64,000 nt of DNA from Streptomyces sp. NBC_00271 (GTDB lineage Bacteria; Actinomycetota; Actinomycetes; Streptomycetales; Streptomycetaceae), in the NCBI RefSeq assembly GCF_036178845.1, contig NZ_CP108070.1, forward strand, positions 11,532,001 through 11,596,000. The letters run 5' to 3'. A program made the position numbers and the translations under genes. Positions 54,511 to 63,829 of the stretch are shown here, in pieces. Position 1 is the stretch's first letter; every line of letters starts with the position of its first letter. Under the pieces are notes generated by a model, which worked only from the letters and a program-made list of their open reading frames with translations, had not been told where the DNA came from and searched no databases.

Positions 54511-55998
54511 ATGGGATCCGACGTTGACGTGCTGGTCGTCGGTGCTGGTCCAGCGGGGTTGCTGCTCGCAGGTGACCTGGCCGAGGCCGGAGTGCGCTGC
54601 ACCGTCGTGGAACGGCGAGAAGGGGAATCCCAGCTGACACGCGCATTCGCCGTTCACGCCCGAACGATGGAGCAACTGGACGCCCGCGGCCTGGCCGACG
54701 ACCTGCTGCTGACCGGCCTCCGCAACCCGATCTTGCAATTTCTGCGGATTGATCTGTCGCACCTGCCGACCCGTTACCCCCACGTGCTCGTGACGCCCCA
54801 GTACAACACCGAGCGACTGCTCCTGTCCCGCGCCCTGACACACGGCGTAAACATCATGCAGGCCCACGAAGTGACTGGCGTCCAGCAAGACCCGAACGGT
54901 GTCGACGTCACCGTGAAGACACCAGCCGGCACTGAACACAGCCTGCGCGCAGACTTCGTCGTCGGCGCAGACGGACGAAACAGCTGCGTGCGCCAGTCCC
55001 TCGGCCTCCCATTCCCCGGCCGCTCCGCCGTTCGCTCCATGATGCTCGCAGACGTCCGGATGGCTGATCCGCCGAAGAAGCCGCCCACCGTGGCAGCGAC
55101 CGGAGACGCCTTCGCCATTGTCGTCCCGTTCGGCGACGGCTGGTTCAGGGTCATGGCCTGGAACCGCCACCACCCCATGCCCGACAACGCATCGGTCGAT
55201 CTGGAAGAAATCAAAGACGTCGCCCGCCAGGCGCTCGGCAGCGACTTCGGCATGCACGACCCTCGCTGGCTCTCCAGATTCCACAGCGACGAACGCCAGT
55301 CACCCCGCTACCGAGTAGGCCGAGTATTCCTCGTCGGCGACGCCGCCCACGTCCATTCCCCGGCCGGCGGCATGGGCCTCAACACCAGCATCCAGGACTC
55401 CGCAAACCTGAGCTGGAAACTCGCAGCCGTTCAGCGTGGCCGCGCACCAGACACCCTGCTCGACACCTATCAGAACGAACGGCACCCGGTGGGACACCGG
55501 GTTCTGCGGATGAGCGGGGCACTGCTCCGCGGCGTCCTCACCACACCACGGGCATTGTGCGGCCTCCGTGACCTGTCAGCGCGTACGGTGCTGCAAACCC
55601 CACCAGTGGCCCGACGACTGGCCATGGCAATCTCGGGAATCGACATTTCCTACGCCGCCACGGTCGGCGCGCACCCCCTTGTCGGGAAGCGGGCACCTGA
55701 CGTCCCCCTCAGCGACGGACGCAGACTCTACGAAGCCCTCCGTAAGCGACGGTTCGTCCTTGTCACACCGTCCGACACGGAGCGCTTCCCCTCACTGATC
55801 ACAGAGTGGGCCGGCGAGGTGGAGATCGTATCCCCGAAGGGCGCTACCAAAAAGAGTGTTCTGGTCAGACCAGACGCCTATATCGCATGGGCCATCTCGG
55901 ACGAGTCACCTGAACATCGCATCGACGCGGCCCGCCAAGCATTGACCGAATGGTGCGGCACACAAGGCACCAGCTCTGTAGCCCCTTCACCCGACTAG
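54511..55998 (+). CDS. FAD-dependent aromatic hydroxylase/monooxygenase
   Basis: 495 residues from ATG 54511 (GGAGGGCAGG upstream). p-Hydroxybenzoate-hydroxylase-like fold (FAD_binding_3): N-terminal GAGPAGLLLAGDLAEAG, the DG motif FVVGADGRNSCVRQSLGL (about residue 152), and VGRVFLVGDAAHVHSPAGG (about 280) for the FAD ribityl. A C-terminal thioredoxin-like domain begins near PLVGKRAPDVPL. Such enzymes hydroxylate phenols, polyketides or rifamycin-like antibiotics with NAD(P)H. No regulator is adjacent. The upstream 340 bp between it and the hydrolase hold both promoters. Confidence 0.88.
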   Translation: MGSDVDVLVVGAGPAGLLLAGDLAEAGVRCTVVERREGESQLTRAFAVHARTMEQLDARGLADDLLLTGLRNPILQFLRIDLSHLPTRYPHVLVTPQYNTERLLLSRALTHGVNIMQAHEVTGVQQDPNGVDVTVKTPAGTEHSLRADFVVGADGRNSCVRQSLGLPFPGRSAVRSMMLADVRMADPPKKPPTVAATGDAFAIVVPFGDGWFRVMAWNRHHPMPDNASVDLEEIKDVARQALGSDFGMHDPRWLSRFHSDERQSPRYRVGRVFLVGDAAHVHSPAGGMGLNTSIQDSANLSWKLAAVQRGRAPDTLLDTYQNERHPVGHRVLRMSGALLRGVLTTPRALCGLRDLSARTVLQTPPVARRLAMAISGIDISYAATVGAHPLVGKRAPDVPLSDGRRLYEALRKRRFVLVTPSDTERFPSLITEWAGEVEIVSPKGATKKSVLVRPDAYIAWAISDESPEHRIDAARQALTEWCGTQGTSSVAPSPD

Positions 55999-56071
55999 TT
56001 AGGCCACTGTCGCGGCGACGCTGGGACTGTCCCGCAAGCCCTTCCCCTCCACGTTGCCCGGACCGCCCATG

Positions 56072-57244
56072 TCATTCCAGGATGGCGAGGTGTTCGGCGG
56101 CGCCCCCGCGCCAGTGGATCAGGAAGACGGTGGCGTCATCGCTGGTGCGCCCTGCGCGTTCCCGCTTCAGGGCGTGCGAGAGCCGCAGCGCCCCCGCCCG
56201 CGTCCCTCCTTCCGCGTGAGCCTGCTCAATGGTGTTGACGCAGCGGATGAGCCGTTCCTCGCCGAACGGTTCTCCTTCGGCATTCCGTTCCTCGATCACG
56301 CCGTCGGTGTAGCACAGCACGCGGTCACCGCGCTGGAGTTGGTGCTCGCTGACCGCAGGGTGCTCACCGCCCAGGCCGACCGGAAGCGTGGTCGGGCCCT
56401 CCAGTGGCCCGGCGACCTGATGGTTGCGGATCAGCAGGGGAACGGGGTGGCCGGCGTTGACCCATCGAAGACGGCCGGTGGTGACGTCCAGATCCATCAT
56501 CTGCGCGGTGACGAAGTGATCGGGACCGAACTGCTCGGCGACGGCCCGGTCCATGAACGCGTACATCTCGGCCAGGCCGATGTCGGCGCGCCGGGTGTGC
56601 CGGTAGGCGCCGACGGCGACGGTCGCCATCGTGGCGGCGTTCAGACCGTGACCCATCGCATCGATCACGGCCACATGAAGGATGTTGTCGTTGAGGGCGT
56701 AGTCGAAGCTGTCACCGGCGATGCTGTAGGCGGGCTCGACGGCGCCGGACACCGCGACCTGCGGAACGGACATCGTCAGCGGCGGCAGCAGCGACCACTG
56801 CATCTCCGCGGCCACACTCATCGGCTCACGGCGCCGGGCCTGGAAGAACCGGTCGGTGTAGGCGTGCTTGGTCACCAGCATGTCGGCCACCAGACCGGCC
56901 AGCCTGCGCAGCAGCTGCCGGTCATCGTCATCGACCCTCTCCAGGGTCAGAGCCATCACCCCCACCTCATCGCTGCCGTCCAGCAACGGCAGGTACATCC
57001 GCACACCGCCGGCCTGCGCAACCTCAACGGGCGCGGCCCGCAGGAAGGCCGTGCCGGCCGGGGATTCGCCGATCTCCTCGGGCTCACCGACCAGCAGCCC
57101 GCGGCCGGACAGCGGCACCAGCGACTCCTGCGCGTAGTCCTGGAGGAGGATCGAGACGTCGCGGCCCCCGACCCTGGCCACCTCCTCCGCGATCATGGGA
57201 GCGATCAGCTGCGGCGGCATCTCGTGCGCACGGTCCAGCAGCAC
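56072..57244 (-). CDS. GAF-SpoIIE/PP2C phosphatase, 5' end at an IS boundary
   Basis: 390 residues counted from GTG 57244. A GAF-like sensor part (about residues 25-130) is followed by an RsbU-type PP2C (about 160-385). The PP2C part has YSIAGDSFDYALNDN, AVIDAMGHGLNAATMATVAV, RVLCYTDGVIEERNAEGEPF and TSDDATVFLIHW, so all metal ligands are present. The frame stays open upstream to the IS at 57266 (RFGERLLG), so the native N-terminus may have been removed, and the promoter certainly was. It probably counteracts an RsbW-like kinase such as the one at 7674. Confidence 0.85.
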   Translation of the reverse strand: MLLDRAHEMPPQLIAPMIAEEVARVGGRDVSILLQDYAQESLVPLSGRGLLVGEPEEIGESPAGTAFLRAAPVEVAQAGGVRMYLPLLDGSDEVGVMALTLERVDDDDRQLLRRLAGLVADMLVTKHAYTDRFFQARRREPMSVAAEMQWSLLPPLTMSVPQVAVSGAVEPAYSIAGDSFDYALNDNILHVAVIDAMGHGLNAATMATVAVGAYRHTRRADIGLAEMYAFMDRAVAEQFGPDHFVTAQMMDLDVTTGRLRWVNAGHPVPLLIRNHQVAGPLEGPTTLPVGLGGEHPAVSEHQLQRGDRVLCYTDGVIEERNAEGEPFGEERLIRCVNTIEQAHAEGGTRAGALRLSHALKRERAGRTSDDATVFLIHWRGGAAEHLAILE

Positions 57245-57265
57245 CCCCAGAAGCCGCTCGCCGAA

Positions 57266-58461
57266 CCTGTCCCGTTCAGAAACTCATCGCTGCTGGTCAA
57301 GCCGCGTATCTGTACTCGTTGATGACGCCGCCCAGTACTCGGGTGCGGAGGAGTCGGTGCGCGGTTAAGTCGGTCGAGGGCGCCGGGTGCTCCTGGGCGA
57401 GGGGAGGAAGTTGTCCCCGGGCCTGGTGGGGGCGATGGCCGTTGTAGTGGAAGGCGTAGACGTCGAGCACGCGTCGAGCGTGGGCTTCGTTCAGGATCAG
57501 CAGGTGGTCAAGGGCCTCGCGCCGGAGTGTCCCGATGACCCTTTCGCAGTGCGCGTTCATCCGTGGGACCCGCGGCGCCGTCTTCAGGGTCTCGATGCCC
57601 TCGGACGCGAAGACCGCGTCGAAGGACTCGGTGTACTTGCGGTCCCGGTCGCGGACCAAGAAGCGCAGCGCCTCCAAGCGCAGGCCCAGGTCGACGGCGA
57701 GGCTGCGGGCTTGCTGGACCGTCCACTGCGCGGTCGGATGCCCGGTCACACCAGCGATGTGCAGGCGGCGCGTGCCGTGCTCGAGGAAGACCAGCGCGTA
57801 GGCCCGGCGAAGATCAACCAGGTCGATGTGCAGGAAGTCGCAGGCAATGACGCCGTCGGCCTGCGCCGTCAGGAACTCTCGCCACGTCGGCCCACCTCTA
57901 CGGGGAGCAGGGCCTACTCCGGCAACAGTCAAGATCTCCCAGACCGTGGAGGCTCCGACCCGATGCCCGAGCCGCGCGAGCTCGCCTTGGATCCTGCGAC
58001 ACCCCCAACGCGGATTCTCTGCGGCCAGCCGCAGCACCAGCTCTTTGATCGCCTTCGTGGTCGGTGGCCGGCCGGGCCTGCTCCGACGCTTGCTGAAGTC
58101 CCACCGGCGCGCCACGAGACTTCGATGCCACGCCAGCACGGTGCCCGGAGTCACCGGGAACACCTGCGCCCAACGACGCCGGGGTATCAACGAGGACAAC
58201 GCCGCGAACCACAGCCGGTCCGCCGGCTCGTAGCGCACCGGACCTGCAAGTTGCCTGCGCAGCACCGCGTTCTCGTGCCGCAGGACAAGAAGTTCGGCGT
58301 CCTTGGCCACTTGCCGACGCAGCAGCAACACCGGGACCGACAACAGCTTCATCGTCACCCGATAGACCAGCGAGACAATCACCCGCGGCATCGTCCCACG
58401 CGACCCTGAGCGCCACCAGACCCCCTACGACCTGCAGCAACGCATTTCTGAACGGCACAGG
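57266..58461 (-). mobile_element. IS element with integrase-core transposase
   Basis: About 1.2 kb. The ends are imperfect inverted repeats: CCTGTCCCGTTCAGAAA on the left, and the complement of the right end reads CCTGTGCCGTTCAGAAA. Similarity continues inward (TGCTGGTC/TGCAGGTC). I could not identify a target duplication. It lies immediately upstream of the PP2C gene 56072. Confidence 0.75.
57297..58391 (-). CDS. Integrase-core (IS3/IS481-superfamily) transposase
   Basis: 364 residues as one frame. The N-terminal HTH region has LLVLRHENAVLRRQLAG and PGTVLAWHRSLVARRW. An HTH_21-like segment follows (NPRWGCRRIQGELARLGHRV). The rve core has Asp in VIACDFLHID, Asp in LVRDRDRKY and Glu in NAHCERVIGTLRREAL. 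All catalytic residues are intact and there is no frameshift. The tail VINEYRYAA reaches the left end of the element. An internal start at M-KLLSVPVL is possible. Confidence 0.9.
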   Translation of the reverse strand: MPRVIVSLVYRVTMKLLSVPVLLLRRQVAKDAELLVLRHENAVLRRQLAGPVRYEPADRLWFAALSSLIPRRRWAQVFPVTPGTVLAWHRSLVARRWDFSKRRSRPGRPPTTKAIKELVLRLAAENPRWGCRRIQGELARLGHRVGASTVWEILTVAGVGPAPRRGGPTWREFLTAQADGVIACDFLHIDLVDLRRAYALVFLEHGTRRLHIAGVTGHPTAQWTVQQARSLAVDLGLRLEALRFLVRDRDRKYTESFDAVFASEGIETLKTAPRVPRMNAHCERVIGTLRREALDHLLILNEAHARRVLDVYAFHYNGHRPHQARGQLPPLAQEHPAPSTDLTAHRLLRTRVLGGVINEYRYAA

Positions 58462-58553
58462 CTTTACCCACCAGATGGTCCGCGAGGCGCTCTCTGTGCT
58501 CGGCCTCACTCAACTGCGGTGAGACGCCCCACCGCAGTCGAGCGGACCAGCCG

Positions 58554-58800
58554 TTGCACACAGGCACCCCGGCGAGTGAGGACCCGGCGGCGCTACGTGG
58601 TTACTACCGGCAGATGGCCCTGATCCGGCACTTCGAACTGCGGGCCGCGGAGATGTACGCCCGGGCGAAGATCGGCGGCTACTGCCATCTCAACCTGGGC
58701 GAGGAGGCCACCGTCGTCGGCCTGATGGCCGCACTGCGGCCGACCGACTGGCTGGCCCCGACGATCGCACACCCGTCGTTCGCGGACATCGTCAGTTCCT
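58554..58800 (+). pseudogene. 2-oxoacid dehydrogenase E1-alpha N-terminal fragment
   Basis: YYRQMALIRHFELRAAEMYA, then KIGGYCHLNLGEEATVVGLM, then ALRPTDWLAP matches the opening of the pyruvate dehydrogenase E1-alpha (PdhA type). The TPP-binding part is missing. After [11 protein letters not shown] the frame runs antisense into the 3' end of the transaldolase gene (stop at 58792), so a deletion or recombination joined the two. Confidence 0.7.
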
Positions 58801-59913
58801 TCCCCGGGGTGCGGGGAGGCTCCGCAACCTTTCGGCGAGCTGCTCGGAGAGCTGCTCCCAGCTGGCGTCGAACTTCGACACACCTTCGTCCTCAAGGGCC
58901 TGCACGAGGTCGACGTAGTCCACGCCGACTGCCCGCAACTCAAGCAGTACCCGCTGAGCGTCGTCGTAGTGGCCGCTTACCGAGTCGGCCGGCACCTGGC
59001 CGTGGTCGGCGACCGCGCGCAAGGTGGCCTCGGGCATGGTGTTCACCACGCCGGGCGCGACCAGTTCCGTCACGTACAGCGTGTCGGGGTAGCTGGGGTC
59101 CTTGACGGACGTCGAAGCCCGCAGCGGACGCTGCGGGTGGGCCCCCGCCTTCTCCAGAGCCTGCCAGCGGTGCGAGGAGATCACCCGCTCGTAGTGCTGG
59201 TAGGCCAGCCGTGCGTTGGCGATCGCCACCCGGCCGCGCAACTCGGCCGCCTGCGCGGTGCCGGTCTTGTCCAGGCGTGCGTCTGCCTCGGCGTCGACAC
59301 GGGAGACGAAGAACGAAGCCACCGAGCCGATCCCGGACAGCTCCCGGCCTGTATCGCTGGCGCGTTCCATCCCGTCGAGGAAGGCAGCCACGACCTCGTC
59401 GTAGCGGGCCAGGGAGAAGATCAACGTGACGTTGATGCTGATTCCCTCGCCCAGGCACGCGGCGATCGCCGGGAGGCCCTGCCGCGCGGCAGGGATCTTC
59501 ACGAACAAGTTGGGCCGGTCGACCAGCCACCACAGCGCCCGCGCCTCCGCGATCGTCGCCGCGGTGTTGTGCGCGAGCCGGGGGTCGACCTCGATGGAGA
59601 CGCGCCCGTCGACGCCGTCCGTCGCATCGTAGACCGGACGCAGCACATCGCACGCCCACTGGACGTCGGTTGTGGTCAGCACTCGCAGCGCCTCACCGAC
59701 GCCGACTCCGCGGGCCGCCAGATCACGGATCTGTGCGTCGTACGCGTCCCCGCTCGTGATCGCCTTGGCGAATATCGTCGGATTGGTGGTCACCCCCACC
59801 ACCCAGTCCCGCGCGACCAGGCCCGCCAGACTCCCGGACACCAGCCGCTCCCGACTGAGATCGTCCAGCCAGATCGACACTCTGGCATCGCTCAATGTGT
59901 TCAAGGGACTCAT
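58792..59913 (-). CDS. tal: Transaldolase
   Basis: 373 residues from ATG 59913 with GGGAGGAGC upstream. Pentose-phosphate enzyme transferring dihydroxyacetone units between sedoheptulose-7-P and glyceraldehyde-3-P. TIM-barrel motifs: [49 protein letters not shown], and the Schiff-base Lys in [20 protein letters not shown]. The length fits the large actinobacterial form. In Streptomyces tal usually sits with tkt, zwf and opcA, none of which is here, so this is probably an accessory copy. Its 3' side borders an E1-alpha fragment. Confidence 0.93.
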   Translation of the reverse strand: MSPLNTLSDARVSIWLDDLSRERLVSGSLAGLVARDWVVGVTTNPTIFAKAITSGDAYDAQIRDLAARGVGVGEALRVLTTTDVQWACDVLRPVYDATDGVDGRVSIEVDPRLAHNTAATIAEARALWWLVDRPNLFVKIPAARQGLPAIAACLGEGISINVTLIFSLARYDEVVAAFLDGMERASDTGRELSGIGSVASFFVSRVDAEADARLDKTGTAQAAELRGRVAIANARLAYQHYERVISSHRWQALEKAGAHPQRPLRASTSVKDPSYPDTLYVTELVAPGVVNTMPEATLRAVADHGQVPADSVSGHYDDAQRVLLELRAVGVDYVDLVQALEDEGVSKFDASWEQLSEQLAERLRSLPAPRGRN

Positions 59914-60374
59914 GACGCTGCCGCTCCTCCCGCGCGCCAGCGGAGTGAAGCAGCATCAAGACTCCTTGCTGCTCGTCCGCGGCCCGCACGCACAGAGCTT
60001 GCCTGAAGCTCCATCGTCTCTGGAAGGCCAGTGGCCCGCAATCCGCACACCGGGCCACGCCGACGGTGCTCTGGCCGGCCTGCATTGGGGACGAGCGATG
60101 CTGCTGAACGTTGCCGACCGGCTCTCCTTCGTGACGGCGTGACCGCGCACTCACTACTGCCCGTCCAGCGTTGCTCGGTCGGTACGGTCGCCGGGACGCG
60201 GGCTCATTCCAGAACGCCAACAGCGCGATGCCATCGCCACGTGCGGGGGGTGACCCGCTCCACCAAGTCGTCAAAGGAAGTGTTCCGGCGCAAGGCCGCG
60301 CAGGTTCCCGGCTTCGCAGCGGAGCCGCTCAAGACCAATGGACAGATCCTCACCGCGCCGCTACGAGGCCGTCG
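59914..60374. other. Gene-free stretch
   Basis: About 460 bp upstream of transaldolase. Short frames exist on both strands, but none has a ribosome site or family resemblance I can support. Confidence 0.4.
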
Positions 60375-60500
60375 GTATAGAGCAGGAAGAGACTGCCTGG
60401 GGTGAGCGGCGCCGTGGCCGCCGCTTCCCGAGGCACGTCGGTGTCCACTCCGAGGGGAAGGCCCTCGCCTCCGGGCAGGAACCGTGCCCGCACCCTCAGT
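60375..60500 (-). pseudogene. SpoIIE/PP2C phosphatase fragment
   Basis: The minus-strand translation reads RVRARFLPGGEGLPLGVD, then TPGSLFLLYTDGLVAAR and then a stop. The G-x-PLG and LLYTDGLVE-like motif is the conserved late part of SpoIIE/PP2C domains. Nothing of the rest of the gene is visible nearby, so it is a small relic. Confidence 0.55.
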
Positions 60501-60559
60501 CTGTCCGCGGCGCGTTTCCTTGCCTCGGGGCATGCTCTTCAGCTGCTGGTAGCGAATCA

Positions 60560-60740
60560 GTAGGTCACGAGCTGCACCGGTTGTTCTGGTACGAGCTCCT
60601 GGAGTGCGCGCGGCGCGGACACCGCCTGGCGGGCACGGACGCGGCGCGGGTGCGCGGCGAGGACACGGTACTGGTCAGAGACTTCGGGGACGGGTTTCGC
60701 TGGCACCGGTGCCTGCGCTGTGACGCCTGGCTCGTCCGTG
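60560..60740 (+). pseudogene. Fragment resembling a DUF2127-type protein N-terminus
   Basis: FWYELLECARRGHRLAGTDA, then FRWHRCLRCDAWLV has the C-x-RGH and CLRC arrangement that I recall from the cytosolic start of Streptomyces DUF2127 membrane proteins. The expected membrane part does not follow and no start codon is evident. Assignment is tentative. From 60740 to 61259 I see no further gene. Confidence 0.35.
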
Positions 60741-61259
60741 GCGATGTCTTCGGTCATGCTCCGTATCGTCCTGCCCGGAGGGTCCCGGCGCGGCCGGCCG
60801 GGCCGTCGCTCGCCCCGCTTCTTTTCGCCACCGCCAACCCGCCGGTGCCGCTCGGCCCGCCAGCCGGCGACGGCGCACGTGGCTCGGCAGGCCGTCGACG
60901 GCGGGCACGTCGGGGCGCGCCTTCGTCCAGGTCACCCGAAAGGCGGCACATCAGTGCGGCGGGCTGCTATCCCCCACAACCGCTGGGCCGGGTCACTCCA
61001 AGATCGATCGTTGGGAGCCCGGCCTCATGGACGAGTTCTCCCCTCCCGAGGACATTACGGTAACGCTCCGTGCGGGGGCGCCTCCTCCCGAACGATGACT
61101 GGAGCAGTGTGATTGCCCGGCTGACGAAGCATCCCACCACCGCATCGGACCAACCCGACGGCGCATCGGACCGGCGGTCGGCCTCCGCCCCGTCGAGGAG
61201 AGCGGAGGCGGGCCGGTCCGTCCTGGTTACACCCTCGGCTTGGTGGCTTCGACCAAGAG

Positions 61260-61673
61260 GTGATAGCCGAAGTGGTTGAGGCACCCGAAACCGGCGCCGA
61301 GTGGGAGCCCGTCGAGGAGATCAGCCTGCGGGCGGACCTCCCCGCCCTCTATGTCGCGACCCTCGAACAGGGCGACATCCTCGACGCATGGCCGGACGAC
61401 GAACCTCCCCTGGAGTTCCCGTTCTCGTCCGACGGGTCGGGCTGGGTGTGGATGCGCCTGTACTGCCACGCGGATGACCCCGAGCCCGGCATCGGCGACC
61501 ACGGGGAGCGCCACCTGGTCCAACTCTGGCGCGCACCCCAGACGCCCCTGGTGCACCCCGACATCACCGAAGCGGACCGCCGGGTCCGCGCCGACTACGC
61601 CGCGGACATGGCCATGCCGGTGGAGGACTACACCGTCACCTACACCGACAGGCACCGTGGCGAACAAGACTGA
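61260..61673 (+). CDS. Hypothetical protein, 137 aa, start uncertain
   Basis: The frame begins at GTG 61260 but is open upstream without a good ribosome site, so the N-terminus may be missing. It is acidic and aromatic-rich with no export signal: EAPETGAEWEPVEEISLRAD, FSSDGSGWVWMRLYCHADDP, GDHGERHLVQLWRAP and EADRRVRADYAADMAMPVED. It looks like a conserved Streptomyces protein of unknown function. No partner gene is adjacent. Confidence 0.5.
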   Translation: MIAEVVEAPETGAEWEPVEEISLRADLPALYVATLEQGDILDAWPDDEPPLEFPFSSDGSGWVWMRLYCHADDPEPGIGDHGERHLVQLWRAPQTPLVHPDITEADRRVRADYAADMAMPVEDYTVTYTDRHRGEQD

Positions 61674-61732
61674 GCTGCCCGGGACGCCGTGGTCCCCGTG
61701 CCAGGAGGCAGGTGTGTGGCGGGCGGCGGTTT

Positions 61733-61948
61733 CTAGCCGGTTTGGCGGTCCATGACGCGGCGGGCGGCCTCAGCCTCTGCCGCCGAGGGGGACAGCTCGT
61801 CGAGGGTGTCGAGCTCAGCGTCCGTTTCCAGTTCCTGCTCCCAGGCCGCCGCAAGCCGTTCCTGCTCAGCGCGCGGCTTGGCGTCGACTGCCTCCCGGTG
61901 ATCCGGGTCCAGGGCCGCCAGGAATCGTCCGACCGGATCCGTGGGCAT
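61733..61948 (-). CDS. Small helical hypothetical protein
   Basis: 71 residues from ATG 61948 with AAGGAG nine bases upstream. It is highly charged and predicted helical (VGRFLAALDPDHREAVDAKP, AEQERLAAAWEQELETDAEL). No Cys, signal or membrane segment. It is convergent with the hypothetical gene 61260. Function unknown. From 61949 to 62411 no other gene is evident. Confidence 0.6.
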   Translation of the reverse strand: MPTDPVGRFLAALDPDHREAVDAKPRAEQERLAAAWEQELETDAELDTLDELSPSAAEAEAARRVMDRQTG

Positions 61949-62411
61949 GCCGTGCTCCTTGTCGCATGGAAGGGTGCCACTCCTGGCCCAGCATGGCCGA
62001 CCGGGCCCGCGCCGGCCGCCCGACACTGCCTGGGAACACCCTGATAGCCCCGCCGCCCATCCCGCATACGGGCGGTGTCTGCCCGGGGGCAGGGAGCGGC
62101 GTGCGGTCGCGGTCTGTTGGGCCTTTCCCCTGGGCGTGGACAGCGCCAGCGTCAGTCCTCGCGGCCGTGAGGGAACTTTGTCATCCGGTCGATCAGGTCA
62201 GTCAGCTGGGAGTGGGCCGGGGCGAGGGCGTGGCCGACCCGCCCGTCCCGCCGTCGCTATCGAGGCGAGAGTGCCATGCATTCACCAGGGCGGCGGATTG
62301 ACGATCATCTACGCAGTCACCAGCCTCACGCGTGGTCTTGGTGGCCGGTGGTGTGTGTTGCGGCAGGGGCAGAGGTTGTGCGGAGCGTTGCCGCCTGCTG
62401 CGTGCCCCGGG

Positions 62412-62894
62412 CTATGACTTCGCGTCGTCGACCTTGAGCTTGTCTCCGGTGTTGGAGACGAAGACGACCAGGAGCTTGGCGGGCTTGGTCCGGCTGGTGT
62501 TCTCGGTGAGGAGGTGGTGGGCGCCCGGCTGCTCGACCCAGTTCTCGCCCTGGTGGTAGGTGGTCACGGGCTTGCCTTCGAGCTGGCTGCGCACGGTGCC
62601 TTCGAGGACGTAGGCGTAGACGAACGCCTGGCCGTGCCGGTGCGGCAGCGCGCGTGCGTTGGGCGGGAAGTCGACGACCGCCGAGGTGAACGTCTTGCCC
62701 TTCACATTCGGAAGAGCCTGCTGGAGCAGCGGCTTGAGGGTTTCGGTGGGGGGCGTTGATGCCATGGCCGCAGGCGATGCCACGGCCGCGGCCGGCCGCG
62801 TGGCGTGGGCGGGCTGGTTGGAGGTCGAGCAGGCCGTGGCCGCAGTCAGTGTGGCGACGGCCAGCAGGCCACCGGCGATCCGCATTCCGATCAT
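62412..62894 (-). CDS. Cupin lipoprotein
   Basis: 160 residues from ATG 62894 with CAGGAG upstream. Lipoprotein signal peptide MIGMRIAGGLLAVATLTAA ending in the lipobox TAAC-S, so it is probably anchored outside the membrane. The cupin core has PPNARALPHRHGQAFVYAYV (HxH), LEGTVRSQLEG and YHQGENWVEQPGAHH. It lies 14 bp downstream of the MDR gene 62909 on the same strand, so the two form an operon. Such cupins often accompany quinone-type reductases, but the substrate is unknown. Confidence 0.85.
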   Translation of the reverse strand: MIGMRIAGGLLAVATLTAATACSTSNQPAHATRPAAAVASPAAMASTPPTETLKPLLQQALPNVKGKTFTSAVVDFPPNARALPHRHGQAFVYAYVLEGTVRSQLEGKPVTTYHQGENWVEQPGAHHLLTENTSRTKPAKLLVVFVSNTGDKLKVDDAKS

Positions 62895-62908
62895 GATCGG
62901 TCTCCTGT

Positions 62909-63829
62909 TCAGTCTTCCGTGACGCGGATGATCGTCTTGCCGGGGGTGCGCTTGCCGCGGGCGAACGCGGAGGGCGCTTCGGCGAGCGGCTGCACAGCAC
63001 CGACGACCGGCTTGAGCCGGCCGTCCCTTACCCGCTGGGCGAGGTCGATGAGCCGGGCGCGGTCGGGTTCGACGACGAAGAAGACCGCCCGCCCGTCCTT
63101 GGGCTGGACCTTGGGCGGCATGGCGATGGTGACCAGCGTGCCACCGGCCCGGATCAGCGCGGCCGAGCGGTCGAGGATGTCGCCGCCGATCACGTCGAAC
63201 ACGACGTCGGCCTCGCCGGCGTCCTCCAACTTCTCGGTCTGCAGGTCCAAGAATGTGTCGACGCCCAGGGCGAGCGCCTTGTCCCGGTCGGCGGAGCGGC
63301 CGGTGCCGATGACACGGGCGCCGGCCTCGCGGGCGAGCTGTACCGCGATCGAGCCGACGCCGCCAGCGGCGCCGTGGATCAGGACGGTCTGGCCGGTGGT
63401 GAGGCGGCCGTGGTCGAACAGGCCCTGCCAGGCGGTCAGCCCGGAGATCGGCAGTGCGGCGGCCAGGGTGTGGTCGATGTCCGCCGGCAGCGGAGCGAGG
63501 TTGCGGGCTTCCACCGCGGCGTACTGGGCGAGCGAGCCGTTGCGGGTCCAGTCGGCCAGGCCGAACACCCGCTGCCCGACGCTCAGGCCGGTGGTGCCGT
63601 AGCCCAGCTCTGCGACGACACCGGACAGCTCGTGCCCGGGCACGCTCGGCGTCCGGTCGCGGCCGGCGCGATCGGTCCACGTGCCTGGCCAGTCCAGCTC
63701 GCCGGGGGTGAAGCCGGCGGCGTGAACCCGCACGACGACGTCGTTCTCGGCCGCATGGGGGTAGGGCATGTCCGTCAGGGACATGCCGGCAAGACCAGCG
63801 TCACGGTCTCGCACAGTGATGGCTTGCAT
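62909..63829 (-). CDS. NADP-dependent MDR oxidoreductase (paralogue of 41989)
   Basis: 306 residues from ATG 63829 with TAAGGACC upstream. MDR fold without zinc ligands: PSVPGHELSGVVAELGYGTT, RVFGLADWTRNGSLAQYAAV, VLIHGAAGGVGSIAVQLARE and the C-terminal GKTIIRVTED. It is similar over its whole length to the protein at 41989. Probable quinone or enone reductase. First gene of an operon with the cupin lipoprotein. The last 170 bp of the window (63830-64000) contain its promoter region and nothing else I recognise. Confidence 0.9.
   Translation of the reverse strand: MQAITVRDRDAGLAGMSLTDMPYPHAAENDVVVRVHAAGFTPGELDWPGTWTDRAGRDRTPSVPGHELSGVVAELGYGTTGLSVGQRVFGLADWTRNGSLAQYAAVEARNLAPLPADIDHTLAAALPISGLTAWQGLFDHGRLTTGQTVLIHGAAGGVGSIAVQLAREAGARVIGTGRSADRDKALALGVDTFLDLQTEKLEDAGEADVVFDVIGGDILDRSAALIRAGGTLVTIAMPPKVQPKDGRAVFFVVEPDRARLIDLAQRVRDGRLKPVVGAVQPLAEAPSAFARGKRTPGKTIIRVTED

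Noticed and set aside
58462..58567. Possible N-terminus of the PP2C gene on the far side of the IS (LSEAEHRERLADHLVGK)
   Set aside because: Attractive, but the frame does not rejoin cleanly when the IS is removed. The opposite strand reads equally well (HQMVREALSVLGLTQLR), and no target duplication supports the junction.
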